The position numbers and the translations under genes are program-made. Shown one piece after another: positions 60,270 to 64,000 of a DNA stretch of 64,000 nucleotides. The stretch's first letter is position 1; each line of letters starts with the position of its first letter. The notes under the pieces are model-generated. The model worked only from the letters and a program-made list of their open reading frames with translations, was not told where the DNA came from and did not search any database. The DNA comes from Cladocopium goreaui (taxonomy: Eukaryota > Sar > Dinophyceae > Suessiales > Symbiodiniaceae), in NCBI GenBank assembly GCA_947184155.2, contig CAMXCT020000501.1:93501-157500 (forward strand), given 5' to 3'.

Positions 60270-60503
60270 CTTCAACACAGCGCCCTCTGCACAGCTTCCC
60301 GTGCAGCCACTGATCAAGGAGATTGGGCTGGTGCGCTGGGGAACTGTCAGCTCCCCTGTGTGCCTCTTGAGCATGGGCGACCAGAATGCACAGCCCTGGG
60401 CCATCTCTTCTGAGTCGCTGACGCTGACATGTGATTCAGTCAGCTGATCAATGCTCTCTTGGGAAGAACTCACCACACTCACCGCCCTTGCCCATGATTC
60501 CAT
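60270..60503 (-). CDS. C5 cytosine DNA methyltransferase, exon 1 (motif I)
   Basis: Begins at ATG 60503 (MESWARAVSVVSSSQESI), about 415 bp inside the right terminus. A Ser/Thr-rich leader is followed by ISLISGCTGSCAEGAVLK, the Gly-rich AdoMet-binding motif I. The AAG|GAGGGT junction (GA donor) joins in phase to exon 2, giving VLK|ELGIPF. First gene of the insert reading inward from the right end. Confidence 0.7.
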
Positions 60504-60689
60504 GATAGGAGGCTCCTGGAACCTACCACCCTTCTAAGCCATAAACTGCATGTGAGCATGGGATTATGTTGACCCAAGGAATGGAAAACACAAGGGCACG
60601 AAAATCACAAATAGCTTGCAAAATGCATCTGGATACCACTGGGATAACTCCACCTACATCAAACCCAAAATACCATGCCCAAAACCATA

Positions 60690-60892
60690 TCCAAACCGAC
60701 CCAAAAAAAAAACATAAAAAAAAACCATTAAAAAATCATTAAAAAAAAATCATAAAAAAAATCATATCCAAAACCATAAAAAAAAAACATTAAAAAAACA
60801 TAACCACAATTTGAACCCATAAAAAAATCATAAATGGAAATCGTAAAAAAAACATAAATAAATCATAAAAAAAAAATATTTTGAAACCCCTC
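60690..60892. repeat. right subterminal A-rich array
   Basis: Degenerate (AAAAAAATCAT)n up to the right terminal repeat; inverted counterpart of 40328-40640. Confidence 0.8.
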
Positions 60893-60918
60893 CATCCTAG
60901 AGACTTAGGAACTCTGAA
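60893..60918 (-). repeat. right terminal inverted repeat
   Basis: 26 bp; its complement starts TTCAGAGTTCCTAAGTC and ends TAGGATG, matching the left terminus. Confidence 0.85.
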
Positions 60919-60926
60919 GGATAGCA
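60919..60926. repeat. 8-bp target-site duplication, right copy (GGATAGCA)
   Basis: Perfect match to 40293-40300. On the minus strand it lies in the Ser-Cys-Tyr-Pro codons of gag. Confidence 0.88.
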
Positions 60927-61469
60927 CGAACGCATGGCGCGTCCCACAGCTTCACGCTTCATAGCTCCCCCACTGCGAGCAAGGACGATGGCCTTCTGCT
61001 CCTCGCTCAAACCTGAGCGGTGAAGAATCAGCCACCCTTTTGCCTCTTCTGGAAAGGCAACATCGCACTTCCTGCTGCATCGGTCAAAACATTCCGTTGC
61101 ACGGGAAATCCAGACTTTCAGAGTTTCGCCATCATTGGCCTTGAGGCTAAAAACTTCAGTTAAAACTTCAGACATCTCATCCAGCGTCTCCTTCTGAGGA
61201 AACCGGTCATCTAAAAGTTTCAGAAGCTTTGTTTCGCCACCTTCGACATGATACTCTGAGGGATCCAGATGTTCAACACATTCCAACGCCTTGCCCTGTA
61301 GGAGCGTATACACATAGGCACCTCGTGCCTTCGCAGACACTTTCCCATCCAGGGTTAGGAGTTTGTTGATAACCCATGTTTTCCATCTTCGATATTCCTT
61401 TCCGTCCTCGTTCTCACCAGAAAACATTTTCGTGTTTCCATCCGCAGAACCACTGCTTGCACCGGCCAT
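60919..61469 (-). CDS. copia Gag, N-terminal part, truncated by the insert
   Basis: Starts at ATG 61469 (MAGASSGSADGNTKMFSG), 51 bp downstream of the primer binding site. About 183 codons of UBN2/copia-type gag: FSGENEDGKEYRRWK, LLQGKALECVEHL, LLKLLDDRFPQ, and a C-terminal GRAMRSCYP that reaches the insertion point. In the interrupted state the frame runs a few codons into the insert and stops at 60897. It continues precisely in the pol half at 40292. Confidence 0.88.
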
Positions 61470-61519
61470 GGCGCTCAAAGAATCCACGGATCGCCTGACC
61501 CGCGGAGCCCCTCTTTGGA

Positions 61520-61532
61520 GGCTCCGCTACCA
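61520..61532 (-). other. copia primer binding site
   Basis: Minus-strand TGGTAGCGGAGCC, one base inside the 5' LTR. It resembles the initiator-Met tRNA primer site common in copia elements. Confidence 0.7.
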
Positions 61533-61533
61533 A

Positions 61534-61693
61534 TGTTAATTGGTAGCTGATTCCAAACCTTTGGACAACCCAGTGTCCAACATACGGGCTTCCCTTTTCT
61601 CTCGCCTGAGCAGATAGGTGTCCCTGCGGCGCACAAGAGTTGTCCCCTGACAACTGGTGAGATGGTGATATGGCGCTCATGCTGGTGGCTTCA
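61534..61693 (-). repeat. copia 5' LTR
   Basis: 160 bp with TG...CA termini; near-identical to 33303-33465. Promoter and polyadenylation signals are not individually visible. Confidence 0.88.
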
Positions 61694-62418
61694 AGATATA
61701 TATATATATGTACTGTATATATACACAACATGATAACAACATGATAACTGGGTTTTATGGCTGTATGGGTGGGTATCCCCCAAGTTTTGGCCACTTGAAT
61801 GCGGAAAGCGGTGATGAACCATTAGTCAGTGCTCATTGCTCATGTGTAGACCCCAACATTAGGATTTTGGGCTTGGGTTGTTGCTTGTTCAGGTTGGAGA
61901 AAGTCTTCAATACCTACTTCAGGGTTAAGCTGGATGATGATTATAGGGAGGCCTAATTTCAGACAAATCCGTATCAAAGGGTATGTGAGAAATTATGGGA
62001 GATATACCCAACAAATGATATTTGGAGATGTTTCAAACTTGGGCAAAAACAACCAGTCTTTGCAGCGTTAGCAACGCGTGTAGTTGTGCACGAAGTGGAT
62101 CAGACTGAACTTCCGCGGAACCTCCAGGGCCATACCATGGCGTTGCAATGGACCCCCCCATGGTTTGAGAGAACCTACCTGGCTTTCCTCCTCTGGTGAT
62201 AGGTTTTCCCATTTCGAGGCATGTTCAATACATCCACTACCACACGTCCCCCATCACAAACCTTTGGTGGCCACCAAAAAAGACATCCCTCAAAAGATGA
62301 ACCATACCCCTTCTCAAATCCCATCAAGAAAATGCCCGCCGTATCCATAATCTTACAACCCAATCCCCCAAATCCTCCTATCAACGCCCCGATCCCGGCC
62401 CCCGTGAGTTGTTTCCAC

Positions 62419-62567
62419 CTCATTCTGGCCCTTCTGCATCATCAGTGCCACCGAAGAGCGGCTCGCCTCACTGATCCACTGTGCCGCCAGAGATGCCTTG
62501 GGCCGCTTCTCCCGCAGCCGAGTCTCATAGATGCTAAGCCAGGCTTCCACCGAAGGACCGATCTCAC
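62419..62567 (-). CDS. probable isolated exon, unknown protein
   Basis: Bounded by CAG|GTGAGATCGG and GAG|GTGGAA. Reads EIGPSVEAWLSIYETRLREK then ASLAAQWISEASRSSVALMM; helical, no known domain. The AG|GTGAG at its start also looks like a donor, so the call is tentative. Confidence 0.35.
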
Positions 62568-62919
62568 CTGGGTGCTGCCATGGGATCCCTCCAACTAACA
62601 TAGACCCTTCCAAATAGGTGTTGAAATACTACCTCTTAAAATGATTCGAAGGGTCTATGTTAGTTTGGAGTGTACTAATTTGTGGCATATTTGTGGATTT
62701 ATTTGGGACTAAAAGATATGGAAGACAACTGTGGTGAAAACCGTTGAGAAAAGACCTATACATGGTGGATTTTAGATATCTATATTAGTTTTCTGTAGGG
62801 TAGAACGGTTTGCCTAGTACATGGGGATATGATGCTATATTCAGATGGTTCATGAGAGATATTGGTCATAAGCAACCATATGACTCTCGGGTCTCAAAAT
62901 GTGGAGAAAACCATTCAAA

Positions 62920-63024
62920 TACCCTCTGGTAATTCAACATAGCTATTGAAAATGGCACATTTGTAGTTGATTTACCTATTAAAGATTGTGATTTTCCATA
63001 GCTATGTTAGTTTACCAGAGGGTA
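62920..63024. mobile_element. miniature TIR element, intact copy
   Basis: TACCCTCTGGTAA / TTACCAGAGGGTA termini, 105 bp, close to the copy at 9668-9774. Confidence 0.8.
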
Positions 63025-63676
63025 CATGGCTTGATGGCTTGATGGCTTGAAGCCTCAATTTTCCCACCGATGGCCCTAACTTGGGGCCGCATTCCCACTG
63101 GGACGAAGCATTAAATACCCATAGCAGGGCCGCTTTTAGGTACCAACTATCAACGAATAATCTTCAGTAGGTCAGTAGGTCAGCATACTATGCCGCGTAC
63201 AGCATGAAATGAACCCAACTTGACCAAGTAAAAAAATATGCATCTCAGTTCCCCGAAAACTACAAGAAAAAACTATGCCGTTGGACTCATACAGTACCCA
63301 TCTAGGTTTGGAAAATCGGCGACCCCCAAAATGTGATGTCTTCGGATGTCATTTTCCCCATTAAAACGGGCTGAATTGAGGGTTCAATCCACCGATTTCA
63401 GACAAGTCCATATCCATTACTCACTGGTCGCATATCCAAATCTATCCCCATGAACGTTTATAGTTTATATCAGTTATATCACCCATTATATGGTTCTGAT
63501 GGGGTTATAGATTAATTATACCATTTATACGTACCATCTATGAGATCAGGATGCTGTGTTTAGCATGCCGTGAATACAGAAATTTGATGTGTTTTTTTTT
63601 GCAAACTGCAGTATACTCTCCATTTACTTCGGGGATTTCACAGCTTCCCATGTTTCCGGAGGGTTTGCCCCATCTC

Positions 63677-63774
63677 CTGATTTTTTCCAAGTCACAGTGC
63701 AAATGTTGGCAATACAGCAGCATCTGCCTCTGCACTGCATTTCGGGGGAATCTGGTCAAATGCTGCGCCAGTTC
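63677..63774 (-). CDS. probable isolated exon, unknown protein
   Basis: GAG|G acceptor, reads ELAQHLTRFPRNAVQRQM then LLYCQHLHCDLEKI, ending at a possible GA donor. Coding-like but unrecognised; its gene extends outside the window or across the copia insertion. Confidence 0.42.
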
Positions 63775-64000
63775 CTCAAGTCCGGTCCGTTGGTTCAGGA
63801 GAAAATGGGAAACGGGATATGATGGGGACTTTGCAGGGGTTTTTTTCCTGTCTGGAAATAGTATACCTCAAAAATCGCGACTTAAAAATAGGGAAAAAGA
63901 GGATCAACCCTTGGACTCTGGGGTATTCAATTTTAAATTAAACTCGTTGACTAAAAAAGGATCCACAAAATGAGGGTTCGACCAGCAGCAATGAGAATCT

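Larger units (their letters stand above)
40301..60918 (-). mobile_element. 20.6-kb TIR DNA transposon carrying methyltransferase and transposase-like genes
   Basis: Bounded by imperfect ~27-bp inverted termini (left TTCAGACTTCTTAAATCC..., right complement TTCAGAGTTCCTAAGTC...) and a perfect 8-bp direct repeat. Counting one TSD copy, 551 nt on the right and 5,797 nt on the left give 6,348 nt of continuous gag-pol frame, proof that the insertion is clean. All coding exons are on the minus strand, with AG|G acceptors and GT/GC/GA donors like host genes. An 8-bp TSD is known for hAT, P, and KDZ/Zisupton-type transposons; the superfamily here is unassigned. Some of its genes carry apparent frameshifts, so this copy may depend on other copies for transposition. 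Confidence 0.88.
33303..61693 (-). mobile_element. Ty1/copia LTR retrotransposon, interrupted by a 20.6-kb insert
   Basis: It reads right to left: 5' LTR (61534-61693), primer binding site, gag, pol and a third ORF, then 3' LTR (33303-33465). Without the 20,618-bp insert and one TSD copy it would be about 7.8 kb. Pol order (protease, integrase, reverse transcriptase, RNase H) is that of copia. The LTRs differ by one substitution and one 3-bp indel, so insertion was recent. Flanks are TATATA-type simple sequence, so the host target duplication cannot be fixed. Gag-pol is open end to end apart from the insert. Confidence 0.9.
61694..64000. other. right flank, mostly without recognised features
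   Basis: Apart from the two probable exons and the miniature element, nothing could be assigned. The flank beside the LTR begins with a TA repeat. Confidence 0.4.

Noticed and set aside
33303-61693. Explanation of the two LTRs as two separate copia copies or a rearrangement
   Set aside because: The 8-bp direct repeats, inverted termini and exact frame continuity fit one copia with one clean insertion.

Overview
The window looks like nuclear DNA of a dinoflagellate, probably Symbiodiniaceae-like. The evidence is very intron-rich genes, splice donors GT, GC and GA used side by side with acceptors of the form AG|G, a dinoflagellate-type Ty1/copia element, and dense small repeats inside introns. 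No rRNA, tRNA, CRISPR array or bacterial-type operon was seen.

Region 1 (about 7.2-29.8 kb, minus strand) is one large gene of at least 31 small exons. It encodes about 15 tandem Sushi/CCP-like four-cysteine domains. Two domain subtypes alternate strictly, so the gene seems to have grown by duplicating a two-domain unit. Two further Cys-rich mini-exons (about 31.2-31.5 kb) may be its 5' continuation. Introns carry copies of a ~105-bp terminal-inverted-repeat (TIR) miniature element, an ~974-bp TIR element filled with a 119-bp tandem repeat, and minisatellites.

Region 2 (33,303-61,693, minus strand) is a full-length copia LTR retrotransposon: near-identical ~160-bp LTRs, a primer binding site, gag-pol and a third ORF. 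Its gag-pol is interrupted by a 20,618-bp element (40,301-60,918). That insert has ~27-bp imperfect TIRs and a perfect 8-bp target-site duplication (TSD). Counting the TSD once, the two gag-pol parts total 6,348 nt, exactly in frame (2,115 codons plus stop).

The 20.6-kb insert is the most unusual object here. All its coding exons are on the minus strand. From its right end they are: the first part of a C5 cytosine DNA methyltransferase (motifs I-VIII, apparently with the motif IV catalytic Cys deleted); a ~1,600-aa transposase-like protein with an AT-hook and candidate acidic catalytic residues; two orphan exons; the methyltransferase C-terminus (motifs IX-X); and a zinc-ribbon/helical protein. 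A/T-rich arrays lie just inside both ends in inverted orientation and recur in the middle. The insert also holds two copies of a composite tandem-repeat module whose third copy lies outside it at about 1 kb.

Region 3 (61.7-64 kb) holds two probable isolated exons of unknown function and another miniature element. Functional links are inferred: the transposase would act on the TIRs, and the methyltransferase may once have modified element or host DNA, but several coding parts look decayed.
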